NCBI GenBank assembly: GCA_017545325.1
Contig: JAFWOX010000036.1
Coordinates: 1-12,795, forward strand
From: Oscillospiraceae bacterium
Lineage (GTDB): Bacteria; Bacillota_A; Clostridia; Oscillospirales; Oscillospiraceae
Reading direction: 5' to 3'
DNA: 12,795 nt
The notes under the pieces were generated by a model. The model was not told where the DNA came from and did no database searches. It saw only the letters and a program-made list of their open reading frames with translations. The position numbers and the translations under genes were made by a program. Below, in pieces: positions 12,636-12,795 of the stretch (within the stretch, counting starts at the first letter, position 1; each line of letters starts with the position of its first letter).

Positions 12636-12795
12636 GCGCCTGCGGGGCCGCCTCGCCAGCAGGGAGCCCCTGCCGGGGGCGTGACTTTCCCATTGCGGGG
12701 AAAGTCACCAAAGGCGCACCAAAGGAAACCTATTCCGAGGCGGTTTCCTTTGGAATCCTTCCCCGACGGCCAAGGGAGGAACCCTGCGGGGTTCC
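12636..12795. repeat. Structured intergenic repeat, copy B (tandem hairpins, cut by window edge)
   Basis: This is the second copy of the element at 5792-5975. Hairpin I is GTGACTTTCCC (12681-12691) with 12698-12708, 11 bp. Hairpin II is CCAAAGGAAACC (12719-12730) with 12742-12753, 12 bp, loop TATTCCGAGGC identical to copy A. Hairpin III begins at CCAAGGGAGG (from 12770) and runs out of the window. GAACCCTGCGGGGTTC (12780-12794) pairs with itself inside it. Between hairpins II and III, TTCCCCGACGGCCAA is shared with copy A apart from one base. No gene is visible in these 168 bases after the reductase. The hairpins lack T tracts, so a simple terminator role is unlikely. Confidence 0.8.

Noticed and set aside
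12681..12753. Repeat B hairpins interpreted as the rho-independent terminator of the reductase gene
   Set aside because: No T tract follows any stem, and the same structure in copy A is not placed after a gene in the matching orientation.

Overview
The window is dense, GC-rich DNA with strong AGGAGG-type ribosome binding sites, short intergenic gaps, sigma-A promoters and several uncharacterised low-molecular-weight redox proteins. Together with a molybdenum hydroxylase operon of anaerobic type, this suggests a gut Clostridia genome, probably high-GC Oscillospiraceae (Flavonifractor/Lawsonibacter/Dysosmobacter-like). That placement is inference from style and gene content, not from a marker gene.

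Region 1 (1-5103, + strand) is the 3' part of a molybdenum hydroxylase operon of the xanthine dehydrogenase/aldehyde oxidase superfamily: the [2Fe-2S] subunit (cut by the window edge), the molybdopterin subunit and the FAD subunit. Both large proteins are unusual. The molybdopterin subunit lacks the family's usual active-site signatures. The FAD subunit has a complete glutamate-synthase-small-chain-like NAD(P)H/FAD/[4Fe-4S] oxidoreductase module inserted into its FAD domain. A hairpin at 5120-5150 closes the operon.

Region 2 (5153-9031, - strand) holds five paralogous small lipoproteins (here L1-L5, numbered by window position). L5-L4-L3-L2 form a tight operon read right to left. L1 is separated from them by an oppositely oriented gene for a helix-turn-helix plus PD-(D/E)XK nuclease-like protein (6044-6805). 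A structured repeat of tandem hairpins lies between L1 and the nuclease gene. A second, diverged copy lies at the right end of the window (12636-12795), and its stem differences are compensatory.

Region 3 (9117-12627) starts with a leftward alpha/beta hydrolase (9164-10309) ending at a good intrinsic terminator. It is divergent from a rightward flavodoxin-cupin pair (10469-11468), and the two promoters are near mirror images of each other. After a hairpin comes a translationally coupled pair: a DUF3786-like protein and a free methionine-(R)-sulfoxide reductase (11537-12627). Flavodoxin, the Cys-tailed cupin and the sulfoxide reductase give this part a redox or oxidative-stress flavour, but no pathway is demonstrated.

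No tRNA, rRNA, CRISPR array, transposase or integrase was recognised.
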